Positions 15,938-24,026 of a DNA stretch of 64,000 nucleotides are shown here, in pieces (the first letter of the stretch is position 1; every line of letters begins with the position of its first letter). This DNA comes from SKLM01 sp041687115 (GTDB lineage: Bacteria; Chloroflexota; Anaerolineae; B4-G1). Location: contig JAWLCP010000002.1 of assembly GCA_041687115.1 (NCBI GenBank), forward strand, positions 1 to 64,000. Direction: 5' to 3'. A program made the translations under genes and the position numbers. A model generated the notes under the pieces. The model did no database searches. It had not been told where the DNA came from and saw nothing but the letters and a program-made list of their open reading frames with translations.

Positions 15938-16904
15938 CCAACTCATTCGAGAGGCTGATCAGCCTCTACTCATATGTCACGTCGCCCCGGATGGTGATGC
16001 CCTCGGAAGTCTGACCGGGCTGGCTCGGGCGTTGCGCCGGATCGGTCAGTCGCCAATTGCGGCGTGTGCCGACGGTGTTCCTTCCCGGTTCAACTATGTC
16101 CCGGGTGTCGAGTCGGTCGTTCAGGAAGTGAACGATTTCTTCGATCTGGTGATTGCCGTCGACTGCTCTCACCCGGAGAGGTTGGGGCTGTTTCGTGAGC
16201 TGCCCCACTTCGATCAGCATCCTCTGATCAATATTGACCATCACGTCACCAATGTCGGTTTTGGTGACGTCAATGTGGTCGATCCCCGCGCATCATCCAC
16301 CGCTGAAGTCATCCTGGAGTTGCTCGATCACCTCCATGTCAACCTTGACGAATCGTTGGCCACCTCCTTGCTGGTCGGCATCGTCACCGACACGCGTGGA
16401 TTCCGTACCAACAACGTGACGCCGCAGGTACTCCGAGCTGCCTTGCGGTTGATGGAGGCCGGGGCGTCGCTGCCCTATGTCAGCCAACACGGTCTGGATC
16501 GAAGGCCGATGGCTGTCATTCGCTTGTGGGGGGCCGCCCTTTCCCGCCTTCGGTCTGAGGACAGCGTCGTCTGGTGCACTATCCCGTTGAGCATGCGGCG
16601 TGGGGTCGGCTATCAGGGCGGGGGCGACGCCGGGTTGGCGAGTTTCCTGCTGAGTGCCGACGAAGCCGACATCTCCCTCGTTCTCGCCGAGCAGGAGGAT
16701 GGCCGAATTGATGTGGGGATGCGTGCCGCTCCTGGTTTCGACGTCGCCCGGTTCGCACTCCGCTTCGGGGGAGGCGGCCATGCCCTTGCTGCCGGCTTCG
16801 ACACGGAGGGGCCACTGGATCAGGCAGAGGAGCGGGTGTTGGATGCCTTGCGGGCCGACCTGACCGATCAGCGGGCGTCCGACGCTGGGACGCCAGACGC
16901 CTAG
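15906..16904 (+). CDS. nrnA: DHH-family phosphoesterase (NrnA-type oligoribonuclease / pAp phosphatase)
   Basis: A 332-residue DHH/DHHA1 phosphoesterase. Metal-binding motifs are in order: HVAPDGDALGS near residue 25, AVDCSHPERLG, the DHH core NIDHHVTN near 110, and GIVTDTRGFR. The C-terminal DHHA1 domain carries GGGGHALAAGF. NrnA enzymes degrade nanoRNAs and dephosphorylate pAp, and the gene commonly lies between rbfA and truB, as here. GTG 15906 is chosen, overlapping the end of rbfA by 32 bases, because no closer start precedes the DHH core. A later, rarer start codon cannot be excluded. Confidence 0.9.
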   Translation: MTKRATLRRASQLIREADQPLLICHVAPDGDALGSLTGLARALRRIGQSPIAACADGVPSRFNYVPGVESVVQEVNDFFDLVIAVDCSHPERLGLFRELPHFDQHPLINIDHHVTNVGFGDVNVVDPRASSTAEVILELLDHLHVNLDESLATSLLVGIVTDTRGFRTNNVTPQVLRAALRLMEAGASLPYVSQHGLDRRPMAVIRLWGAALSRLRSEDSVVWCTIPLSMRRGVGYQGGGDAGLASFLLSADEADISLVLAEQEDGRIDVGMRAAPGFDVARFALRFGGGGHALAAGFDTEGPLDQAEERVLDALRADLTDQRASDAGTPDA

Positions 16905-16911
16905 ACAAGGG

Positions 16912-17844
16912 ATGCCTCACGGAGTCCTGAACGTCGATAAGCCGCTTGGAGAGACCTCGCACGACGTTGTGGAGCGCGTGCGGGAGCTGACCGGCGTTCG
17001 CCGTGTCGGTCATGCGGGTACCCTGGATCCGCTGGCGACCGGTGTGCTGCTCGTCTGTGTTGGCCGGCCTGCCACCCGTGTCGCCGAGTTTCTGATGGAC
17101 AGGCCGAAGACGTATCGCGCGGAGGCTCGGCTGGGGCTCACCACCGATACGTTCGATGCCGAGGGTCGAATCGTCGCCAAATCGCCCGTCGACGTGGGTC
17201 GGGATCAGGTTGAGGAAGCACTGAACCGGTTCCGAGGCTCCATTGAGCAGCTCCCGCCCATGTACTCCGCGGTCAAGCACAAGGGGAAGCCCCTCTATCG
17301 CCTCGCTCGCCAGGGCATCGAGGTGGAGCGTGCCTCGCGTCGAGTTGAGGTCTATCGTCTGGAGCTGGTCGAGTGGGACCCCCCGGACTGCTCGCTGGAG
17401 ATGAGGTGCTCGGCCGGGACCTATGTGCGGGTGCTGGTTCACGAGCTCGGTCAGGCCCTCGGCTGCGGTGCCTACGTGACCGGCCTGACTCGGCTTGCCA
17501 GTGGCTCATTCCGTCTGGAGCATGCGGTAAGCCTGGACCGATTCGCTCACATGGCCAGGGAGAGCCGCTGGCCTCAGTTGCTTCTTCCCATCGACGATGC
17601 CCTCACCGATCAGTTCCCGGCTCTTACGCTGGATGAGGATGCAGCGCGACGGCTGTGCTCCGGACAGATGCTCCAGCGTGGTGGCACGGAGGCCGAAGAC
17701 GGGGCATGGGTCCGGGTGTACGGACCGGAGGGTCGCTTCCTGGCGCTGGCCTCCTATGATGCGGGCGATGAGGTCTGGCGTCCGCGGAAGGTGTTCGTCT
17801 CCCCATATCCGGGACCGGGTTCCGAGCTCGACGAACGAGGCTGA
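16912..17844 (+). CDS. truB: tRNA pseudouridine-55 synthase
   Basis: A 310-residue TruB that isomerises uridine 55 in the T-loop of tRNAs. The catalytic aspartate is Asp39 in GHAGTLDPLATG. Other conserved parts are GVLNVDKPLGETSHDVV at the N-terminus, KTYRAEARLG, PPMYSAVKHKGKPLY and RCSAGTYVRVLVHELG. The C-terminal portion (about 235-300) is likely a PUA-like RNA-binding domain. It is separated from the phosphoesterase gene by seven bases and from ribF by three. Confidence 0.96.
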   Translation: MPHGVLNVDKPLGETSHDVVERVRELTGVRRVGHAGTLDPLATGVLLVCVGRPATRVAEFLMDRPKTYRAEARLGLTTDTFDAEGRIVAKSPVDVGRDQVEEALNRFRGSIEQLPPMYSAVKHKGKPLYRLARQGIEVERASRRVEVYRLELVEWDPPDCSLEMRCSAGTYVRVLVHELGQALGCGAYVTGLTRLASGSFRLEHAVSLDRFAHMARESRWPQLLLPIDDALTDQFPALTLDEDAARRLCSGQMLQRGGTEAEDGAWVRVYGPEGRFLALASYDAGDEVWRPRKVFVSPYPGPGSELDERG

Positions 17845-17847
17845 TCG

Positions 17848-18792
17848 ATGCGCATTGTCCACCGTCTGAGCGAAGTACGTCCACCGTCACGTTCCTACGT
17901 CACTGTGGGCGTCTTCGATGGGGTACATCGGGGTCACCAGCGGATCATCGGAGGCCTGGTGGATGCAGCCCGCGCCACAGGGAACGACGCGGTCTCCGTT
18001 ACCTTCGACCCTCATCCGGCTGCTGTGCTGAGTGAGACCGCCCCCCTTCTGTTAACCACGATTGGGGAGCGGATCGAGCTGATGGCGGACCTCGGGCTGG
18101 ACACGCTGGTTGTGTTCCCATTCACCGAAGAGGTTGTGCGTACCCCGGCCGCTGATTTCGTGGAGAGCTTGGTGCACCATCTCCGTCTGGCCGAGCTGTG
18201 GGTTGGGCCGGATTTTACCCTTGGCCACGAGTGCGAGGGGGACATCCCGTTCCTGCAAAGCATGGGGTGTCGCCGCGGGTTCAAAGTGCGGGTCGTCGAG
18301 CCGGTGGAGTGGGGAGGCGGTGTCGTCCACAGCAGTCGTGTGCGAGAGGCTCTGCGCCGAGGAGACGTCCGGGAGGCGACCGGTTGCCTGGGCCGTCCCT
18401 ATCGGCTGTCCGGGGTCGTTGTCCATGGGCGCGGAATTGGCCAAGATATCGGCGTGCCCACGGCCAACATCTCACCGCCGCCAAATCGCCTCGTTCCCGC
18501 CGGGGGGGTCTACGCGTGTTGGGCGCACACGGAGCGGTGGGGTACATTCCCGGCGGCGGCCAACATCGGCACCCGCCCGACGTTCACGGCCAATGCCCAG
18601 GGTCTGACAGTGGAAGCGCACTTACTCGATTTCGACCGCCGGCTCTACGACCAGGTGTTGGGGCTCGATTTTGTCAAGCGCTTGCGGGACGAGCGTACCC
18701 ACCCCACGTTGAACGCGTTGGTAGCGCAGCTTCGGGAGGATATCGCGCAGGTCAGAGCGCTTCTGGCTGAGAGAAACCCCGGCGAAGGATAA
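17848..18792 (+). CDS. ribF: Bifunctional riboflavin kinase / FAD synthetase
   Basis: A 314-residue RibF that makes FMN and FAD from riboflavin. The N-terminal nucleotidyltransferase domain has GVFDGVHRGHQ and VTFDPHPAAVL, plus the GPDFTLGHECEGD segment. The C-terminal kinase domain begins near residue 185 with VVHGRGIGQDIGVPTANI. It is the last gene of the nusA-infB operon, and the truB-ribF pairing is conserved in many bacteria. The next gene is convergent, after 27 bases. Confidence 0.96.
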   Translation: MRIVHRLSEVRPPSRSYVTVGVFDGVHRGHQRIIGGLVDAARATGNDAVSVTFDPHPAAVLSETAPLLLTTIGERIELMADLGLDTLVVFPFTEEVVRTPAADFVESLVHHLRLAELWVGPDFTLGHECEGDIPFLQSMGCRRGFKVRVVEPVEWGGGVVHSSRVREALRRGDVREATGCLGRPYRLSGVVVHGRGIGQDIGVPTANISPPPNRLVPAGGVYACWAHTERWGTFPAAANIGTRPTFTANAQGLTVEAHLLDFDRRLYDQVLGLDFVKRLRDERTHPTLNALVAQLREDIAQVRALLAERNPGEG

Positions 18793-18819
18793 GCCCCTCA
18801 GGGCTCGAGGGTAGTCACC

Positions 18820-20193
18820 TCATTCAAGCCCGGCGATCTCAAACGAATACCCCAGCAGCTCAAGCAACGCGGAGTCAGTGCCGGGTCTCTGATACTGGAG
18901 TTCAATCACCTGTTCCTCGCCCGGCTCGATCGACCACGGCAGCGGTGGCGCCGCCGCCATCAGCTCACTCGTACCGCCGGTCGACGAGAGGGTGACGTCA
19001 GCTGTCTCCACGGTGAGGGGCTCCCCCCGACCATTTCGAACCTTGCCCACCACGATGAGCACCTCGTCATCGAGGAAGGCGTCGTCCACCGTCACCTCCA
19101 CCTGTGCAACCGCAGTGCCTATCACGCTCTCATAGGGGATGCCTATCGTCATCTCTTCCGCAGATCCCGGACGCGGCGAGAACGACCACGTGATAGGGCC
19201 GGCCGACAGAGGATCTGGCACGAGGTAGCCGGCGGTGGCGTCCGCTGAGGCGCCGGGGTCGATCTCTCCACTGAGGGGGCCATGGTCGCCAGCCTCGCTG
19301 GCCGAAGGGGAGACGAGGTATGTGTTTCCCAGGGCATCCCGCAGCCGCATGGAGAACAGCCCGGTCGGCAGCGGCACGTCCCCGACGTTCTGCACCGAGA
19401 ACTCCACCAGATAGTACATCGTGCCCGCCGGGAGGCCATCAGCCCGCTCGGCATGGCCCTCCCTGACCGTTACCCGGGCATCACCTGCCCGCACAGGCTG
19501 CCCGAGCTGGGCCGATGGTTCAGAGGAGACGGCCTGTGCCGGATCCTCTTCGGCGACGTAATCCGCCGTGGCGACTTGCCACACGTCGCCCTCGGCCAGG
19601 ATCAGCGTCAAGCCAGGCTGTCGCTGTGCCAGAACCCCCTCGTCGCCCGCCGGTACCTCCTGGCGGCCAACAAAGCGAAAGGGCAGAACGGTGCCATTCG
19701 CCAGTTGGAGCCTGATCCTCTCACCCGGAGTCAGACTCGTCATCAACCCCTCGTTCTCTGGCGTCGGCTCCAGGGCGATGGCGTAGTTCACCACCGTTCC
19801 GCAGACCCACACCGCTACGTCCGATCGATCCGCCGGGTAGTTCCAGGCGTCCTGTTCGGGCACGATTGTCTCCACGGCGAATTGGGCACCCTTGATCGTC
19901 GCCGAGACAGGATGGGCTACGCTCACCTCGACGTTGCCGCTGCTGATGAGTGTCTCGCAGCTCGGGGTTGGCAGGGGAGAGCTGGGGGATGTCGACGTCA
20001 TCTCCACCTCATCCGTTGAGGGCGGTTCATCCGCATTCCCCTCTTCCGATCCCCTCAGCCCAAGGAAGACGATGATGGCGACGGCGGCAAACAACAGGAT
20101 CGCGCCCCCCGCGATGGAGAGAATCAACTCTTCACGGCTCTTTGGCGAGCGGGGCTCCGGCGTTCTCTGTGCTCCAGGAATGGGCCCGTCCAT
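18820..20193 (-). CDS. Membrane-anchored extracytoplasmic protein with DUF4352-like beta-sandwich segments
   Basis: A 457-residue protein of unknown function. A short cytosolic N-terminus and one transmembrane helix (about 25-46, AGGAILLFAAVAIIVFLGL) are followed by a Ser/Thr/Pro linker and then beta-rich extracellular sequence. Residues about 225-330 (FSVQNVGDVPLPTG and nearby) look like a DUF4352/telokin-like module that measures free versus bound state in some lipoproteins. No catalytic motif is seen. Its ATG overlaps the stop of the upstream secreted protein (TGATG), so the two are translationally coupled and probably work together at the cell surface. Confidence 0.65.
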   Translation of the reverse strand: MDGPIPGAQRTPEPRSPKSREELILSIAGGAILLFAAVAIIVFLGLRGSEEGNADEPPSTDEVEMTSTSPSSPLPTPSCETLISSGNVEVSVAHPVSATIKGAQFAVETIVPEQDAWNYPADRSDVAVWVCGTVVNYAIALEPTPENEGLMTSLTPGERIRLQLANGTVLPFRFVGRQEVPAGDEGVLAQRQPGLTLILAEGDVWQVATADYVAEEDPAQAVSSEPSAQLGQPVRAGDARVTVREGHAERADGLPAGTMYYLVEFSVQNVGDVPLPTGLFSMRLRDALGNTYLVSPSASEAGDHGPLSGEIDPGASADATAGYLVPDPLSAGPITWSFSPRPGSAEEMTIGIPYESVIGTAVAQVEVTVDDAFLDDEVLIVVGKVRNGRGEPLTVETADVTLSSTGGTSELMAAAPPLPWSIEPGEEQVIELQYQRPGTDSALLELLGYSFEIAGLE

Positions 20194-22166
20194 CAGGGGG
20201 CTCCTCCGATACCTGATCGGGGTGGAATGCGAACCTGGATATCGGCCTCTTCACCCACGACCAGGTGGCTTACGCCCAGATAGGGAACGGCGAGGCGCAC
20301 CGGTCCCTGCGCTGAGACGCTGAAGGTCAGGCTGCCCTGGGAGTCTGTGTAGTCCTGAGCAAGCAACTCGTTCGTTGCCACCTCGTTGGCCCGCGCAGAC
20401 ATGCCGGCGATCCCCTCGCCTGCACCTCGCTGACCATCCCCGTTGGCGTCGTAGTAGACGAGGAGACGGATCGCCACGAAGCGAGGACGGGGTGTCTCAG
20501 CCGGTACCGGTGTGGCCATCGGCCGCACGGACACGGCCTGGGCTTCCGATGCGGGCGTGGCGATGGGGGATCCAGGCTCCGTGGGGGTGGGCGTTGGTGT
20601 ACGCGTGCCCGTCGGAGTTGGCGTGCCCGGCGTGGGGCTCCTAGTCGGCACCGGTGATGGCAGCTTACCCGAAGCATCTGACGTTGGTCTGGGCGTACCG
20701 GTTGCCAGGAAAGGCGTCGTGCTCTTGTCGCAGCGCAGCGTGTAGCTGCTCTCCGATACGTCGCTGGGCGTGCGATCGCCCGTGCCGATGAGCACATACA
20801 GCCAACCCGTATAGTCGGCGAAGAAGCTCAGGGCGCTGTTGAAGTCACAGGGCTCGACGTCGTCGTTCCCCGCGATGGCGGCGTCCCACGACGGACCTCT
20901 AAACATAATCATGTTCGGATCTACGCCCGGCGCCAGATCTGACGTCTCACACCGGTAATGGAGACCGGCCTTGATCCAGACCTTGTAGAAGTCGTTGTCC
21001 GGCCCTTCGCCGAAGGCGGGTACCAGATTGAAGGTCTGGTACTTTCCCAGGGGGATGATACATGCATGCTCGAAGTCGGGGTTTGGCTCACAATCGTCGG
21101 CGCTGGTGCGTGGGGTTGGGGCTGTAGGAGACGGGCCCGGCGTGGGGGCGGCGACTTCATCGATCGTCAGGTTGTAGCTGCCGCTGGAATCGACGTTGTT
21201 TCGGACCACAACGAAGTAGTATCCATCGTAGTCCGCCTTCCAGCTGGCCCGGGACGCAAGGCCTCCGGCGCTGTCGTCGTCCCTCTCGATCCTCTTCTGA
21301 TCTCTATCGTAGATCTCCAGCACCGTGTCGACGCGGTTGAGGTCGCTCGTCGAGGCCTGATACCATCTATCGCTCTTCGTGTAGAACTGGAAGAAATCGC
21401 TGTCCTGTGCCGAATGGAACGTCAGCTCCAGGATAAGCGGCACCTGGATGGGCAGCGTCGGCGCCTGGGCAAAGCTATCATTCGGTTCGTAACCGTCCTC
21501 GCCAGCGACCGGAGCCTCTGTCGGCGTGGGTGTCGCGGTTGGCCCGGTCACGGAGGCGTCGAGATCGTACGTCCTTCCGGTACAAGATGGAGTGATCTGG
21601 AACACCTGGAAGAAATAAGGACCCTGGCTCTCCGGCTTGAGGGTGACCTTGGCCCGGTTGTTATCCACGGGGTCTGCGTCTGTGATGATCTTCGTCAGGT
21701 CGCGGTCGTAGACGACGATGCCGAGGCTGTAGTTTGTCGTCCTGTTGGGAAGGGCTTCCACCGTATACACCGCGCCAACCTGTGCGTTGTCGAGCCGGAA
21801 CCAATCCGTGTGAACCGGGACCTCTTTCTCCTGGCCTTCTGGCACGGTTGTCTTGGCGACCAGCGCCAGGTCATCGTAATTGGCCAAAGTCACCGCCCGA
21901 TTGATGCACACGCTTGGATCCTCGCCCACGGGGCAGGCGTTGCTGTTGTTCAGGCTGTCCGTCGTGGTGGTCGTGAGCGTGCAGCTGATTTCCTCCGCCT
22001 GATACAGAGGGGAGAAGCTCAGCCTCAGGAGCTCGTCGAGGGAATCGTGGGTGAGACGGGGTGCGGCCCACGCAGGATCTGAGTGTCTGGGAACGGCAGA
22101 GATGAGCACCAGCAGCAAAGCGATGGTTGCCACAGTGGTCAGGAGCAGTAGGTGAGATCGCTTCAT
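20193..22166 (-). CDS. Secreted protein with PPC-like domains, Pro/Thr linker and SdrD B-like C-terminal module
   Basis: A 657-residue exported protein. The signal peptide is residues 1-35 (KRSHLLLLTTVATIALLLVLIS, cleavage near AWA). Three PPC-like beta-sandwich repeats follow, each with a phrase like DNDFYKVWIKAG, DSDFFQFYTKSD or a closing GYYFVVVRN. There is then a low-complexity Pro/Thr stretch (about 500-560) and a C-terminal module with the calcium-loop phrase YYDANGDGQRGAGEGI, typical of SdrD B-like domains. No enzyme domain is seen, so a scaffold or adhesion role is likely. It is translationally coupled to the membrane protein downstream. Confidence 0.7.
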   Translation of the reverse strand: MKRSHLLLLTTVATIALLLVLISAVPRHSDPAWAAPRLTHDSLDELLRLSFSPLYQAEEISCTLTTTTTDSLNNSNACPVGEDPSVCINRAVTLANYDDLALVAKTTVPEGQEKEVPVHTDWFRLDNAQVGAVYTVEALPNRTTNYSLGIVVYDRDLTKIITDADPVDNNRAKVTLKPESQGPYFFQVFQITPSCTGRTYDLDASVTGPTATPTPTEAPVAGEDGYEPNDSFAQAPTLPIQVPLILELTFHSAQDSDFFQFYTKSDRWYQASTSDLNRVDTVLEIYDRDQKRIERDDDSAGGLASRASWKADYDGYYFVVVRNNVDSSGSYNLTIDEVAAPTPGPSPTAPTPRTSADDCEPNPDFEHACIIPLGKYQTFNLVPAFGEGPDNDFYKVWIKAGLHYRCETSDLAPGVDPNMIMFRGPSWDAAIAGNDDVEPCDFNSALSFFADYTGWLYVLIGTGDRTPSDVSESSYTLRCDKSTTPFLATGTPRPTSDASGKLPSPVPTRSPTPGTPTPTGTRTPTPTPTEPGSPIATPASEAQAVSVRPMATPVPAETPRPRFVAIRLLVYYDANGDGQRGAGEGIAGMSARANEVATNELLAQDYTDSQGSLTFSVSAQGPVRLAVPYLGVSHLVVGEEADIQVRIPPRSGIGGAP

Positions 22167-22258
22167 AGGTGCATTCCTCCCCGCCGGTCGACGCGCTTCG
22201 TCGCAGGCTCCACAGGACGACTATACCACAGACGAGGACAGAGTTCAAGCTGCCCTGA

Positions 22259-23203
22259 CTACGGGCTCTTGAACCCCAGACGATCCAGCTGCTGTTCGTC
22301 CTCTCGCCATTTCTTGCGCACCTTCACCCACAGATCGAGATAGACCTTGCCCCCGACCAGGCGCTCAATGGCCCGGCGCGCGTCCGATCCGATCTGACGG
22401 ATCATGCGTCCTCTCCGCCCGATGATGATCCCCTTCTGCGAATCCTTCTCGACGAAGATGCTGGCTCCGATGTACGTCACGTTCTGCGCCCGCTCCTTGA
22501 ACTCCTCCACCAGTACGGCGACTGAGTGTGGGACTTCCTGGTAGGTATGGCGGAGGACCTGCTCTCGAATCAGTTCGGCGACGATCTCGCGCTCGGTCTG
22601 GTCGGTGATGTACTCTCGTGGATAGTAACGCGGGCCCTCTGGGAGCCGGACCACAATCTTTTCCAGCAGCTCACCCAGATTCGCTCCCTGTGTGGCCACA
22701 GTCATCATCCAGTCCTCGTGGAAGGGAGCGAGCTCCCAGTAGGCCTCCGTACGGACCCTGACCTTCTCTGGCGACAGAAGGTCCATCTTGTTCAGCACCA
22801 GAATGATCGGTGCACCCGCCCGCTGCTCGAGGATATCCGCGATCATGTGGTCCTCTTCTGTCGGCGGTACCGACACATCCACCATGAACAACACGACGTC
22901 TGCGTCGGGGATGACGTTGACGGCGGTGTCGACCATGAGTTCCCCCAGCCTGTGAAGAGGACGATGGATTCCTGGGGTATCCACGAAGATCACCTGGAGG
23001 TCTTCTTGGGTCAGAATGCCCAGAACGCGGCTGCGCGTGGTCTGCGGCTTTGACGAGACGATGGCCACCTTCTCGCCCACGTATCGGTTCATCAGCGTGG
23101 ACTTGCCCACGTTGGGCCGGCCGATCACCGCGACGAAGCCCGATCTGTGGCCTTCGGGGACGGCGTACGGATCCGAGAGATCGTGGTTGGCAGTGGTGGA
23201 CAT
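22259..23203 (-). CDS. era: GTPase Era
   Basis: A 314-residue Era, which binds the 3' end of 16S rRNA in 30S assembly. The G domain shows GRPNVGKSTLMN near residue 28, the switch/G3 motif DTPGIHRPLHRLGE, NKMDLL (G4) and the Era-typical second half. The C-terminal KH domain includes IGASIFVEKDSQKGIIIG and DARRAIERLVGGKVYLDLWV. Length and order are normal. It lies on the minus strand between the queuosine-precursor transporter and the coupled envelope genes. Confidence 0.96.
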   Translation of the reverse strand: MSTTANHDLSDPYAVPEGHRSGFVAVIGRPNVGKSTLMNRYVGEKVAIVSSKPQTTRSRVLGILTQEDLQVIFVDTPGIHRPLHRLGELMVDTAVNVIPDADVVLFMVDVSVPPTEEDHMIADILEQRAGAPIILVLNKMDLLSPEKVRVRTEAYWELAPFHEDWMMTVATQGANLGELLEKIVVRLPEGPRYYPREYITDQTEREIVAELIREQVLRHTYQEVPHSVAVLVEEFKERAQNVTYIGASIFVEKDSQKGIIIGRRGRMIRQIGSDARRAIERLVGGKVYLDLWVKVRKKWREDEQQLDRLGFKSP

Positions 23204-23284
23204 AGGTAATGTGAACCTCAGCTAACGTATTCGACCGGCGGGATTGCCGAACCCCAGACGCCGACGGCCCGGGTTGAGCGTGCC

Positions 23285-23923
23285 TCACGCTCCGTTTCTG
23301 CCACCCTCAGGCACCAGATAGATGCCCGGCAGGCTGACCAACGTCACCACACCCTTCACGATGATGTTGGACAGGAAGATCGACCACACCGTTGCGCCCG
23401 CGTATCGCCCCCCGAAAGCACCCCAACTGAAGATGAGGCTGTCGAGAGGCACGCTGACTGCGTTGCTGACCAGCACCCGTGTCCACTCCCAGCGTCGCGT
23501 CACCCGGTTCACCCACAGGTGATAGACCTCCGTGTCCGCGAGCTCGCTGAAGAGCTCGGCCGCGATAGAAGCGATCACGATCCGCCAGACCGGGCTGAGC
23601 ACGGCGGCGAACTCGCCCTGAAGCGGCCAATCCGGATCGGGCGGCAGCCAGGCCGCGAAGCGAAAGAGTAGCGCCATCACCAGATTGATGACGCCAGCGG
23701 CCAGAATGACCGCCCGAGCGGCCGATCGCCCCAGGAGCTTATGGACCAGATCGCGCAGCGTGAACGTGAACGGGTAGATGAACGTGCCGGCATCGATGCT
23801 GAACCCCGCCACGGTGGCGATCTTGAGGCTGAGGACATCGGCCATCATCTGCGCCGCGATGTAGGCAGCGATGACCCACACGCCTGTGATGGACAGGGAG
23901 ATCGCCCGGTTCGCGTTTCTCAT
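23285..23923 (-). CDS. yhhQ: Queuosine precursor transporter, YhhQ (VUT) family
   Basis: A 212-residue polytopic protein with about six hydrophobic segments. The family hallmark is visible: DAGTFIYPFTFTLRDLVHKL near residue 50, together with AELFSELADTEVYHLWV and SNAVSVPLDSLIFSWGAFGG. YhhQ proteins import preQ0/preQ1 for queuosine synthesis. This fits with queG at 10111-11145 in the same window and suggests the organism may salvage Q precursors. ATG 23923 is preferred; the frame is open upstream, but no start there has a ribosome site. Confidence 0.85.
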   Translation of the reverse strand: MRNANRAISLSITGVWVIAAYIAAQMMADVLSLKIATVAGFSIDAGTFIYPFTFTLRDLVHKLLGRSAARAVILAAGVINLVMALLFRFAAWLPPDPDWPLQGEFAAVLSPVWRIVIASIAAELFSELADTEVYHLWVNRVTRRWEWTRVLVSNAVSVPLDSLIFSWGAFGGRYAGATVWSIFLSNIIVKGVVTLVSLPGIYLVPEGGRNGA

Positions 23924-24026
23924 CGGAATCTTGCCATCGTACGGACAAACAACAGAGACCCGCTCCGAGAACGGAAGAAGCGAGCCTCGTGTCCTCTCCA
24001 AGTTGCTGGGCAAACGTGTGCGGCTG